From contig CAMWIJ010000014.1 of assembly GCA_947174275.1 (NCBI GenBank), positions 1-49,780 on the forward strand: a stretch of DNA of 49,780 nt, read 5' to 3'. Made by a program: the position numbers and the translations under genes. The notes under the pieces were generated by a model. The model made no database searches. It saw only the letters and a list, made by a program, of their open reading frames with translations, and was not told the DNA's origin. Origin of the DNA: an uncultured Muribaculaceae bacterium. Its GTDB lineage: Bacteria > Bacteroidota > Bacteroidia > Bacteroidales > Muribaculaceae. Position 1 is the stretch's first letter; each line of letters starts with the position of its first letter. Below, in pieces: positions 42,084 through 49,780 of the stretch.

Positions 42084-43493
42084 TTAGTTTCTTTCGGGTT
42101 CTACATATCCGTCGGGCGCGCTGTCCTCGAGTTCAATACTCTCTTTTGCTGTCGCAGTATTGACACTGCCGTTATCCTTAAAGAGGAATACGAACGCGAT
42201 GGCTACTATGAGGGCGAATGCTGCGAAGATAAGCCATGTCGCAGACCAGTTGCCAAGCAAGAAGTCGACATTACCGTCTCCGTCTACATCAACCCACTGA
42301 CAGAATTTCTCTACTACAGCGCCGGCCGAGAGGGTTCCAACTGTAGCTCCGATGCCGTTTGTCATAAGCATGAAAATACCCTGGGCGGATGCCTGTATTG
42401 AACGGTCTGTCTCGCGTTCCACATAGAGCGCTCCCGATACATTGAAGAAATCGAAAGCTACACCGTAGACAATCATGGAGAGGATAAAGAGTATGACTCC
42501 CGGGAAATCAGGCGAGCCGATACCGAAGAAACCGAATCTCAACACCCATGCGATCATAGCCATCAACATCACACGTTTGATGCCGAAGCGACGAAGGAAG
42601 AATGGAATCATCAGTATACAAAGTGCCTCAGAAATCTGGGAGAGCGACGTGAGCAGGGGCGCATTGTTGGCCACAAACGAATCTGCAAATCCTGAGCCAA
42701 TAAAGCTTGAAATGAACGGATTGGCATAGCCGTTGGTTACCTGGAGACACATGCCGAGAAGCATGGAGAAGATAAAGAATATCGCCATCTTCCTGACTTT
42801 GAAAAGCTTGAACGCGTCAAGGCCCAAAGTTTGCGCAAGAGTGCGTTTTTGCTCGGTTTTGACAATCGGGCATTTGGGCAGCGTAAAACAATATATACCA
42901 AGTATCAGGCCGAGAATGCCGGATACGAATAGCTGCCAATATGTGTATTGAAAAGGAGAGCCTTCACCTTCTAACGTAAAGAAGAAGCTGCCGTCAGTAT
43001 TGAATGACGCACAGTTTACGAACCACATTGCGGCGATAAAACCGACTGTCCCGAATACGCGTATCGGAGGGAATGCCTTGACGGTATCTTGTCCGTCGGC
43101 ACGCAATGCGGAAAATGCGACCGTATTGGAAAGAGCGATTGTAGGCATGTAGAAGGCCACACTGATGGTATATAGTGTAAGGAATAACCCATGAGATACG
43201 GATTCACCCGATACGTTTGCCTGATATCCTAATGTGAAACAGCCGAGCATGAATGCCGCTGCAATAAGCTGACATCCGCCAAGTACTTTCTGCGGTTGTA
43301 TCCACCTGTCGGCTATTATGCCCATTAAAGTGGGCATGAAAATCGATACAATTCCCTGTATTGCGTATGCCCAAGGGATAAGATTCCCCATTCCGGCGCG
43401 TCCGAGATAATTGCCGATGCATGTCAGATAGGCTCCCCACACTGCAAATTGCAGGAAGTTCATAATGATGAGCTTGGACTTTAGATTTTTCAT
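42084..43493 (-). CDS. MFS nucleoside:H+ symporter, NupG-like
   Basis: 469 aa, twelve helices. The N-terminal MNFLQFAVWGAYLTCIGNYL and PTLMGIIADRWIQPQKVLG match the nucleoside-proton symporter family (NupG/XapB), common in Bacteroidales. Between helices ten and eleven SMIVYGVAFDFFNVSGALYVE is a family hallmark. After the sixth helix is a soluble loop with KTEQKRTLAQTLG. Which nucleosides are taken up is not known. It is in the mnmA-rsmE-kdsA operon, 17 bases after the DUF151 gene. Confidence 0.88.
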   Translation of the reverse strand: MKNLKSKLIIMNFLQFAVWGAYLTCIGNYLGRAGMGNLIPWAYAIQGIVSIFMPTLMGIIADRWIQPQKVLGGCQLIAAAFMLGCFTLGYQANVSGESVSHGLFLTLYTISVAFYMPTIALSNTVAFSALRADGQDTVKAFPPIRVFGTVGFIAAMWFVNCASFNTDGSFFFTLEGEGSPFQYTYWQLFVSGILGLILGIYCFTLPKCPIVKTEQKRTLAQTLGLDAFKLFKVRKMAIFFIFSMLLGMCLQVTNGYANPFISSFIGSGFADSFVANNAPLLTSLSQISEALCILMIPFFLRRFGIKRVMLMAMIAWVLRFGFFGIGSPDFPGVILFILSMIVYGVAFDFFNVSGALYVERETDRSIQASAQGIFMLMTNGIGATVGTLSAGAVVEKFCQWVDVDGDGNVDFLLGNWSATWLIFAAFALIVAIAFVFLFKDNGSVNTATAKESIELEDSAPDGYVEPERN

Positions 43494-43510
43494 GATTATT
43501 AAATTTATGT

Positions 43511-44113
43511 TTATTTGTTTGATGAGTTGCGTTTGCGGTTTATAATTTCTTGAATGACAGCCGCCTCTTCGTATTCCTCGTTGTCAATATGCTTTGCGAG
43601 GAGGGTCTCGAGTTCCTCTATGGCGTAGTTTTCAATCTTCGGCTCTGCGTTGATTGCATCATCGTCACTGTCAGAATGTAGGGGCGCGGCATCGGAGTCG
43701 AGCACAAAACCTGTAGTGGTCAGAATTTCAGACGTGGTGTATATCGGAGATTTCGTGCGGATTGCAATGGCAATAGCATCAGAAGTGCGGGAGTCAAGCA
43801 CAATCTGTCGGTCGCCATCGCTGAATGTCAGCTCGGAGTAAAAAATGCCGTCCTCAAATTTATATATGTATACTTGCAGCAACTTGATGCCGAAAGCATG
43901 TGTAAAACTCTCAAACAGGTCGTGTGTCATAGGTCGAGGGGGTATTATGCCTTCGAGCTCTATGGCAATCGACTGGGCTTCAGGCGCCCCGATTACAACA
44001 GGTATGCGATATGGCCCGTCAATCTGGCCAAGAATAAGTGCGTACGCTCCCGATTGTATCTGCGAGTAAGTGAGCCCCACTACTTTAAGTTTTATTTTTT
44101 CTTTCATTGTCAT
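43511..44113 (-). CDS. bifunctional nuclease family protein (DUF151) with a UVR motif
   Basis: 200 aa (198 if the second ATG at 44107 is used). The BFN/DUF151 domain (about 5-125) has GPYRIPVVIGAPEAQSIA, RPMTHDLFES and SRTSDAIAIAIR, as in the plant bifunctional nuclease and bacterial relatives. The C-terminus (about 165-197) has the UvrB/UvrC-type helix pair LETLLAKHIDNEEYEEAAV followed by RKR. The biochemical role in bacteria is unclear; the UVR motif suggests protein-protein contacts, as in UvrB-UvrC or McsA. Confidence 0.9.
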   Translation of the reverse strand: MTMKEKIKLKVVGLTYSQIQSGAYALILGQIDGPYRIPVVIGAPEAQSIAIELEGIIPPRPMTHDLFESFTHAFGIKLLQVYIYKFEDGIFYSELTFSDGDRQIVLDSRTSDAIAIAIRTKSPIYTTSEILTTTGFVLDSDAAPLHSDSDDDAINAEPKIENYAIEELETLLAKHIDNEEYEEAAVIQEIINRKRNSSNK

Positions 44114-44158
44114 AATAATGAAACGTCATTGGGCATATTTGTGTTGACACAGATATGC

Positions 44159-45235
44159 TCAAGTGAAACTTTGTCCGGTTATGATGCCGCTTCCATAGCA
44201 AATTTTACTGTCGGGTGAGTATATCACGCCGAATTGACCGGGAGCTATGCCCTGAACTTTTCGCTCTGATTTGATGATGTATTCATCATCATCGATGCGA
44301 TGCAGGATGGCATTGAAAAATTCCGGCATGTGACGGTTTTTGAATGTTACTGCTATTTCGTTGGCATCATCGCTCCACGGCTTGCCGGATATGAAGTGCA
44401 TCTGATTCATGTGGATACTGTTGCCATATTGCTTTTGTGTATCATATCCGTTGCTCACATAAATCACGTTGTCACGTATATTCTTCTTTACGACATACCA
44501 TGGGCCGCCGCTCAGGCCGAGTCCTTTGCGCTGTCCGATGGTATGGAACCAATATCCGCGGTGCGTCCCTATCTTACGACCGGTCTCAAGTTCGACAATC
44601 GCACCCGGTTTTTCTCCCAGATGTCGTTTGATAAAGTCATTATAGTCAATTTTGCCCAGGAAACAAATGCCCTGCGAATCCTTTCTATAGGCATTCGGCA
44701 TTTTGGTTTCTACTGCTATTTCCCTTACGCGCGATTTCGGGATATCTCCGATTGGAAATATTATGTGCTCAAGCTGCTTATATGTAATGCGGGCAAGGAA
44801 ATCGGTCTGATCTTTAACCGGATCGACTGCAGTCGCAAGCCACTTTTTGCCGTCGCGCATAATCGTTGTGGCATAGTGGCCGGTAGCGGTCAGATCGAAT
44901 TCATGCCCCCAGCGCTCTTCAAAGAATCCGAATTTTATCATCTTGTTACACATAATGTCAGGATTGGGGGTCAATCCGTCGCGCACGGCATTAAGCGCAT
45001 ACTCCATTACATTCTCCCAATATTCATTATGCAGAGACACCACATCAAACGGAAGATTGTATTTACGTGCGATGTAACGGCACATTTCGATATCTTCTTC
45101 TGCAGAACAGTCGCCTTCTCCGTTGTCCAGACCTATGCGGATGTAGAACAGATGCAGGTTGTGGCCCTGTTCAAGCAGAGTGTGCACGGCAACGGCGCTG
45201 TCAACGCCTCCTGAAATCAATACTGCTATATTCAT
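44159..45235 (-). CDS. mnmA: tRNA-specific 2-thiouridylase
   Basis: Thiolates U34 of Lys, Glu and Gln tRNAs using a relayed persulfide; its Glu-tRNA substrates include that gene family at the right edge only if U34 is present (the one there is CTC). 358 aa. PP-loop SGGVDSAV (8-15), first catalytic Cys96 in TPNPDIMCNKMIKF, second Cys191 in DSQGICFLG. HTIGQRKGLGLSGGPWYV lies in the central domain. The gap to the DUF5106 gene is only three bases. Confidence 0.95.
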   Translation of the reverse strand: MNIAVLISGGVDSAVAVHTLLEQGHNLHLFYIRIGLDNGEGDCSAEEDIEMCRYIARKYNLPFDVVSLHNEYWENVMEYALNAVRDGLTPNPDIMCNKMIKFGFFEERWGHEFDLTATGHYATTIMRDGKKWLATAVDPVKDQTDFLARITYKQLEHIIFPIGDIPKSRVREIAVETKMPNAYRKDSQGICFLGKIDYNDFIKRHLGEKPGAIVELETGRKIGTHRGYWFHTIGQRKGLGLSGGPWYVVKKNIRDNVIYVSNGYDTQKQYGNSIHMNQMHFISGKPWSDDANEIAVTFKNRHMPEFFNAILHRIDDDEYIIKSERKVQGIAPGQFGVIYSPDSKICYGSGIITGQSFT

Positions 45236-45238
45236 GTA

Positions 45239-46141
45239 TCAGCGGGTCATTTTTGAGTTGGCGATATGGAATGCCTCGAGAAGGTTGTCGGGATTGAGCG
45301 ATTTTGACAGGATTACGCCGTCAGGATTGAGATAATACAATGTTGGGGTTGACCGCATATCATATATTTCATCAATATCAGCCGTTGCGCCCACAATCCA
45401 GCGAGGATTGTAACCTGATACTTCCTGTGCCCATTCCGCGGAATAGCTGTCGGGATATATGCTGACAATACGGAGCAGCCCCTCATCGAGAAGCTGATTG
45501 ATATTGTGGTCAGCCGAAAGGCGTATACGTGTCATCCTGCATTCATCACACTCCGGATCGTTGACAAACAGCAGAACATGTGCTCCGCGGGTCGAGCTCA
45601 ATTGCGATGTACTTCCGTCACGCAATGTATATTTTAACTCCGGCGCGGTACGTCCGACTTGTGTCTGCTCCACGACCTTTGCCTCGTGTGCAAGTCTGGC
45701 CTTCTTGGTCTTGGATATTTTCTTGTTGTTTACCACAGCATTGGCAAACGGAAGAAACACTTCGTCAGAGGTGAAATCCGCCTCGCCATTATAAACTGCG
45801 TCCTCGGCAAGCTCGGCGAGCGTAAGAAGGTGCTCGGGTGATTTCTCATACGACGAAATAAGCCTGGCTATTGATTCATGCACAGTCGAAGCATCAGCAT
45901 AGGGCAAAAATGACACGTAGTCCATAAATGCGGACTTGAATGCTTCACGATTTAGAATAGCACTTTGCATATTGCATCTGTCCCAGAAATGATTTACAAG
46001 ATATGAAGCACGTTCCTGAAGGGTGACGAGCTCTTCCGGTGGCTCCGGATATGCGAAAAGCTTGCCGGTGGCATTATTTTGCGCCTGACATATTATACTG
46101 CCAAAAAGGCAGAGTGCGGTTATTGCTTTGCGGAGTTTCAT
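45239..46141 (-). CDS. exported DUF5106-type protein with a thioredoxin-like domain
   Basis: 300 aa from ATG 46141. A signal peptide ends near CQA (20). An alpha-helical N-terminal part (about 30-150; the DUF5106 pattern HFWDRCNMQSAILNREAF) is followed by a thioredoxin-like domain with CDEC (Cys198, Cys201) in FVNDPECDECRM and the cis-Pro loop MRSTPTLYYLNPDG. A periplasmic thiol-disulfide role is likely, but the CDEC pair is preceded by no Trp, unlike TlpA/ResA, so redox direction is open. First gene of the operon running to the TPR gene, with a good promoter. Confidence 0.86.
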   Translation of the reverse strand: MKLRKAITALCLFGSIICQAQNNATGKLFAYPEPPEELVTLQERASYLVNHFWDRCNMQSAILNREAFKSAFMDYVSFLPYADASTVHESIARLISSYEKSPEHLLTLAELAEDAVYNGEADFTSDEVFLPFANAVVNNKKISKTKKARLAHEAKVVEQTQVGRTAPELKYTLRDGSTSQLSSTRGAHVLLFVNDPECDECRMTRIRLSADHNINQLLDEGLLRIVSIYPDSYSAEWAQEVSGYNPRWIVGATADIDEIYDMRSTPTLYYLNPDGVILSKSLNPDNLLEAFHIANSKMTR

Positions 46142-46209
46142 TTTTGTAGAAATAACTGTCAATCATATTGCCAATAAGCATTTTGATATTTATCGGCAAA
46201 AGTTATATG

Positions 46210-46240
46210 CAAAGTTAATGTAAGTTTGGTTGACTTCAAA
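46210..46240 (-). promoter_or_regulatory. promoter of the DUF5106-mnmA-kdsA operon
   Basis: Minus-strand TTTTG with TTTG at 46240-46237, 19-base spacer, TAACTTTG at 46217-46210, expected start near 46203 and leader about 60 bases. A plus-strand TAAGTTTG at 46221-46228, inside the spacer, may belong to clpB. Confidence 0.78.
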
Positions 46241-46327
46241 ACATTACGGCATATAGTTTGTTAAAGAAATAAAAGAGATTTTATTTCACTACTTTTTAAT
46301 TGATATAATAATCAAACTTCATTATAT

Positions 46328-48916
46328 ATGAATTTCAACAGTTTCACTATCAAATCGCAGGAAGCCATTCAGAAAGCGGTAGAGATGACGCGTGCCGCCG
46401 GTCAGCAGCAGATTGAGCCGGTGCATCTACTGAAAGGCATAATGGCAGAGGGGGAGTCGCTCATCAATTTTATCTTCCAGAAGATTGGCGCGAATCCCGC
46501 GAATGTCACGCGTCTTGTCGACGAAGAGATTGCCCGCCAGCCCAAAGTCAGCGGAGGCGAGCCATATCTTAGTCGCACGTCAAATGATGTTTTGCAAAAA
46601 TCGCTTGATATTGCCAAAAAGCAAGGTGACGAATACGTTACGCTCGAAGCTATGCTGCTGGCCTTATTTGCTATAAACTCTCCGGCGTCTGCAATATTGA
46701 AAGATGCAGGCTTGACAGAGAAAGAACTTGAAGCTGCCGTGGCTGAACTCCGAAAGGGGAAAAAGGCTACAGACCAAAGCGCAGAAGACACATACAATGC
46801 GCTTGGCAAATATGCAATTAATCTTAATGAACGGGCCCGTGCCGGTAAACTTGATCCCGTAATCGGACGAGACGATGAGATACGGCGAGTGTTGCAGATA
46901 CTGTCACGCAGAACAAAAAACAACCCTATGCTTATCGGAGAACCTGGCACGGGAAAAACGGCTATTGCCGAAGGTCTTGCACAGCGCATCGTGCGAGGCG
47001 ACGTGCCGGAAAATTTGCGCTCAAAGCAGATTTTCTCACTTGACATGGGGGCGCTGGTCGCAGGCGCAAAGTATAAGGGCGAATTCGAGGAACGACTGAA
47101 GGCTATTGTCAACGAAGTGACTCAGAGCGACGGCGAGATAATATTGTTTATCGATGAAATACATACGCTTGTCGGTGCAGGCAAAGGTGAGGGTGCGATG
47201 GATGCCGCTAATATTCTCAAGCCGGCGTTGGCACGAGGCGAACTACGTTCGATCGGTGCGACTACCCTTGATGAGTATCAGAAGTATTTTGAGAAAGACA
47301 AGGCGCTTGAACGCCGTTTCCAGAAAGTAATGGTCAACGAGCCTGATGAAATGAGCGCGATATCAATATTGCGAGGACTGAAAGAGCGCTATGAGAACCA
47401 CCACCACGTACGCATCCGCGATGAGGCTGTGGTGGCGGCAGTGCAACTTTCTGAGCGATATATCACAGACCGCTTCCTTCCGGACAAGGCTATTGACTTG
47501 GTGGATGAGGCTGCCTCGAAACTTAGGCTGGAGATTGACTCTGTGCCCCAGGCGCTTGACGAGATTACCCGATTGATAGCCCAGAAAGAAATTGAAAGGG
47601 AGGCTATCAAACGTGAAGGCGACAAAGCCAAGGTAAAGGATCTCGAAAAGGAAATCGCCACACTCAAAGAGGAGGAAAAAGAATATACCGCAAAATGGAA
47701 AGCGGAAAAAGACCTCATAAACCGCATTCAGCAGAACAAGGTGGATATCGAGCAGCTGAATTTTGAGGCCGACAAAGCCGAACGCGAAGGTGATTATGCA
47801 AAGGTCGCCGAAATCCGATATTCGAAAGTCCAGCAAAAAGAGCAGGAAAACAAGGATATCCAGGAACAACTCAAAATGATGCAGGGGGAAAAGGCCCTGA
47901 TTAAAGAAGAGGTGGATGCGGAAGATATTGCAGACGTGGTTTCCCGATGGACCGGCATCCCTGTCAACAAGATGGTGCAGAGTGAAAAAGAGAAACTGTT
48001 GCATCTTGAGGCAGAACTCCATAATAGGGTCGTGGGTCAGAATGAAGCTATACAGGCAATAGCTGACGCAGTACGTCGCTCACGCGCCGGCCTTAACGAT
48101 CCGCGCCGGCCTATAGGCTCATTCATATTCCTCGGCACAACCGGTGTCGGTAAGACAGAGCTTGCCAAAGCATTGGCAGAATATCTGTTTGACGACGAGA
48201 ATATGATGACCCGAATAGATATGAGCGAATATCAGGAAAAGCATGCGGTGTCAAGACTTGTCGGAGCACCTCCCGGATATGTAGGATATGACGAAGGCGG
48301 CCAACTGACCGAGGCTGTACGTCGCAAACCTTACTCGGTAGTGCTGTTTGATGAAATCGAGAAAGCACACCCTGATGTGTTCAATATCCTTCTGCAGGTA
48401 CTTGATGACGGACGTCTGACCGACAATAAAGGCCGAATGGTCAATTTCAAGAACACGATTATCATTATGACTTCCAATATGGGTTCCAATGTAATACGTG
48501 AAAACTTTTCAAAGATGACTCCTGAAAACAAGGATGTGACCGTCGAAAAGACCAAAGAGGAAGTGCTTGAAATGTTGAAGCAGACAATCCGGCCTGAATT
48601 CCTCAATCGAATAGATGAGATTATAATGTTCACGCCGCTCAATGAAAATGAGATAGAGGAAATCGTCGGCCTGCAGATAAAATCGATACAGAAAATGCTC
48701 GCCACATCCGGCATAAGGCTTGAAGTCACTCCGCAGGCATTGCATTATCTTGCCGAAGAAGGGTATGATCCCGAATTTGGTGCACGTCCTGTCAAACGTG
48801 TCATTCACAGAGTCGTTCTCAACCGGCTGTCGAAAGATATTCTGGCGCAAAAGGTAGATAAAGACAAGCCTATTGTCATAGATGTCAAAGATGATGAGCT
48901 GGTGTTCAAGAACTGA
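46328..48916 (+). CDS. clpB: ATP-dependent disaggregase ClpB
   Basis: Hsp100 chaperone that extracts polypeptides from aggregates with DnaK. 862 aa, full length. N domain (1-145), first AAA+ module with Walker A GEPGTGKT (204-211), a coiled-coil M domain (about 410-530), second AAA+ module with Walker A GTTGVGKT (603-610), and a C-terminal domain. Absence of an IGF/IGL ClpP-docking loop, with the M domain present, fits ClpB rather than ClpC/ClpA. No CIRCE element is seen. A possible -7 TAAGTTTG is about 100 bases upstream. Terminator at 48935-48968. Confidence 0.98.
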   Translation: MNFNSFTIKSQEAIQKAVEMTRAAGQQQIEPVHLLKGIMAEGESLINFIFQKIGANPANVTRLVDEEIARQPKVSGGEPYLSRTSNDVLQKSLDIAKKQGDEYVTLEAMLLALFAINSPASAILKDAGLTEKELEAAVAELRKGKKATDQSAEDTYNALGKYAINLNERARAGKLDPVIGRDDEIRRVLQILSRRTKNNPMLIGEPGTGKTAIAEGLAQRIVRGDVPENLRSKQIFSLDMGALVAGAKYKGEFEERLKAIVNEVTQSDGEIILFIDEIHTLVGAGKGEGAMDAANILKPALARGELRSIGATTLDEYQKYFEKDKALERRFQKVMVNEPDEMSAISILRGLKERYENHHHVRIRDEAVVAAVQLSERYITDRFLPDKAIDLVDEAASKLRLEIDSVPQALDEITRLIAQKEIEREAIKREGDKAKVKDLEKEIATLKEEEKEYTAKWKAEKDLINRIQQNKVDIEQLNFEADKAEREGDYAKVAEIRYSKVQQKEQENKDIQEQLKMMQGEKALIKEEVDAEDIADVVSRWTGIPVNKMVQSEKEKLLHLEAELHNRVVGQNEAIQAIADAVRRSRAGLNDPRRPIGSFIFLGTTGVGKTELAKALAEYLFDDENMMTRIDMSEYQEKHAVSRLVGAPPGYVGYDEGGQLTEAVRRKPYSVVLFDEIEKAHPDVFNILLQVLDDGRLTDNKGRMVNFKNTIIIMTSNMGSNVIRENFSKMTPENKDVTVEKTKEEVLEMLKQTIRPEFLNRIDEIIMFTPLNENEIEEIVGLQIKSIQKMLATSGIRLEVTPQALHYLAEEGYDPEFGARPVKRVIHRVVLNRLSKDILAQKVDKDKPIVIDVKDDELVFKN

Positions 48917-48934
48917 TAGTTACGCGAATTATTC

Positions 48935-48968
48935 TGAAGCCGCGTTTTTAAACAACGACGCGGCTTCA
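48935..48968 (+). terminator. terminator of clpB
   Basis: Ten-base arms TGAAGCCGCG and CGCGGCTTCA with a 14-base loop holding TTTTT, 18 bases after the clpB stop, followed by TGACTTTTA. Typical size; T-tail modest. It argues for the downstream lipoprotein starting at 49004, since the ATG at 48968 lies in the hairpin. Confidence 0.72.
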
Positions 48969-49003
48969 TGACTTTTAAGGATAAATATAAACACGTTAAA
49001 ACT

Positions 49004-49486
49004 ATGAAAAAGCTACTTTACCTATTAATTCTGGCATTACCTCTTGTTGCGATGAATTCATGCGATGATGACGACGATGTCCCCAACGTCTCACTGTCAG
49101 CAACGATAGATGGAGCCACCCGTGTCGACAATACTTTATACGTAGTCTCCGGCGAAACGCTTGATATTGAGTCAATCAATATAATAGACAATACTAAAAA
49201 AGGTGCTGTCATCGGCTCGGCAAGTTATTTCTGGGATTATTACCGGCTTGGAGGTACGATTGTAGCCCCATACGGAATGGAGATTGACACCGAGGATATT
49301 CCGTTGGGCAATCATCTGTTGCAAATCAAAGTAAGCATATATGCAGTAGATTATTCGCCATGTATCGGATATATGGAGTATCCTGTCAAGATTGTCGCTT
49401 CAGAAGATGATATCCCAACTGATGGCGATATCGAACCGTCGCCTACATTAAATCTTGTAGTCACTACAGATGATGATGCTGACTGA
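49004..49486 (+). CDS. surface lipoprotein candidate, DUF4625-like
   Basis: 160 aa. Signal MKKLLYLLILALPLVAMNSC with lipidation at Cys20, followed at once by five Asp. In Bacteroidota an acidic run just after the Cys acts as an export signal to the outer face of the outer membrane. The remainder is a beta-sandwich-like domain with ETLDIESINIIDNTKKG and IPLGNHLLQIKVSIYAVD, resembling DUF4625 proteins, and an acidic, low-complexity C-terminus ending TDDDAD. Function unknown. It lies between the clpB terminator and a weak hairpin at 49508-49544. Confidence 0.75.
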   Translation: MKKLLYLLILALPLVAMNSCDDDDDVPNVSLSATIDGATRVDNTLYVVSGETLDIESINIIDNTKKGAVIGSASYFWDYYRLGGTIVAPYGMEIDTEDIPLGNHLLQIKVSIYAVDYSPCIGYMEYPVKIVASEDDIPTDGDIEPSPTLNLVVTTDDDAD

Positions 49487-49507
49487 CGATTACTATGTAT
49501 AAAACCG

Positions 49508-49544
49508 GCTCTCTCGTCTCAAATTAATCGATAGGCGAGAGGGC
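49508..49544 (+). terminator. weak terminator after the lipoprotein gene
   Basis: GCTCTCTCG pairs with CGAGAGGGC (one G-U pair), 19-base loop, followed by TTTGC. It is 21 bases past the stop. Bases 49545-49646 hold nothing I can identify; they are A+T-rich. Confidence 0.5.
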
Positions 49545-49646
49545 TTTGCAATTGGAGATATCATAGCGAAAGGCGGTAGTCTGAATCATGACAAAGCATT
49601 CTAATAACAAGAAAATAATTTTTTTTCAAAAAAATGTCGCAAAAAT

Positions 49647-49677
49647 TTTGTCAGAATAAAAAATGTTACTACCTTTG
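49647..49677 (+). promoter_or_regulatory. promoter of tRNA-Glu
   Basis: TTTG (49647-49650) in a T-rich stretch, 19-base spacer, TACCTTTG (49670-49677). Full match with optimal spacing. The leader before the tRNA is about 20 bases and has a small AAGC/GCTT stem. Confidence 0.85.
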
Positions 49678-49706
49678 TGGTGTCGAAAGCGAAGGCTTAG
49701 CTAAAT

Positions 49707-49780
49707 GGCGATTTAGTGTAGTGGCCTAGCACGCCACCCTCTCACGGTGGAGACCCGGGTTCGATTCCCGGATTCGCTAC
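49707..49780 (+). tRNA. tRNA-Glu (anticodon CTC), reaches the window end
   Basis: The anticodon stem CCACC/GGTGG encloses CTCTCAC, giving anticodon CTC (Glu). T-stem CCGGG/CCCGG with loop TTCGATT. The acceptor GGCGATT/ATTCGCT has a G-T pair at its end and a T-T mismatch at position 6-67, then discriminator A at 49779 and the final C at the edge. Whether CCA is encoded cannot be seen. Confidence 0.93.

Noticed and set aside
44300..45214. 304-codon open frame on the plus strand opposite mnmA
   Set aside because: mnmA on the other strand has all family motifs; the antisense product has no recognisable domain.
46142..46327. CIRCE element or other heat-shock operator before clpB
   Set aside because: No TTAGCACTC/GAGTGCTAA inverted repeat is present.
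47363..48022. 219-codon minus-strand frame inside clpB, Phe/Leu-rich
   Set aside because: It is the antisense of the Lys/Glu-rich M domain, which explains its Phe/Leu richness.

Overview
The window is chromosomal core-genome DNA of a member of the Bacteroidota, most likely order Bacteroidales and possibly family Muribaculaceae. The reasons are: promoters of the Bacteroidota type (TTTG or TTG about 19 bases upstream of TAnnTTTG) in front of tRNA-His, tRNA-Glu, panC, an NlpC/P60 gene and a DUF5106 gene; few obvious Shine-Dalgarno sequences; and gene families typical of that group (long PPi-dependent phosphofructokinase, DUF5106, PepSY-like lipoprotein, a lipoprotein with an Asp run after its Cys, MiaA with GTGKD). 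The family-level placement is inference. I see no phage, insertion sequence, integron, CRISPR array or rRNA.

Layout. 1-4069: a NatAB-type ABC exporter and a DegQ/HtrA protease on the minus strand. 4185-6377: an NlpC/P60 lipoprotein and an MFS exporter on the plus strand. 6383-8780: a small membrane PH-domain protein and PPi-phosphofructokinase, with two look-alike terminator hairpins around the PH gene and a structured 3' region after pfp. 8907-12605: a minus-strand cluster of ThiE-like protein, flippase-like membrane protein, kdsB and a non-catalytic M16 peptidase. 12645-12856: tRNA-His with its own promoter and terminator. 12921-17632: panC-panD-ffh-folD-capA-like, apparently led by one promoter. 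17731-18354: recR. 18402-24884: dedA-like, rpe, ftsK, lolA-like, trxB, GNAT on the minus strand. 24965-27569: a UDG-family gene divergent from an aquaporin, then algH/yqgE and a PepSY-like lipoprotein. 27576-37962: a long minus-strand run comprising a receiver/PEP-synthase-N-domain protein, a coiled-coil protein, a DPP-IV-type peptidase, an orphan membrane protein, miaA and an orphan secreted protein. 38177-38790: efp. 38865-46240: a minus-strand operon of DUF5106, mnmA, DUF151 nuclease, a nucleoside transporter, rsmE, kdsA and a TPR protein. 46328-49780: clpB, a probably surface-exposed lipoprotein, and tRNA-Glu at the right edge.

Themes. Envelope biogenesis (kdsA and kdsB for Kdo, LolA-like carrier, DegQ, NlpC/P60, DedA), cofactors (panC, panD, folD), translation and tRNA modification (efp, miaA, mnmA, rsmE, ffh) and DNA maintenance (recR, ftsK, UDG-like) are interleaved. 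No stretch longer than 300 bases is without a gene except 12606-12920, which holds the tRNA-His unit. The best candidate for something undescribed is the pair at 33202-37962: a protein with one degenerate and one apparently intact receiver domain followed by the ATP-binding half of PEP synthase, without the phospho-histidine and PEP-binding domains, six bases upstream of a long coiled-coil protein. Second-tier observations are an aquaporin whose filter histidine is Asn, a 40-base palindrome with facing promoter elements before ftsK, and a duplicated terminator hairpin showing a compensatory base-pair change.
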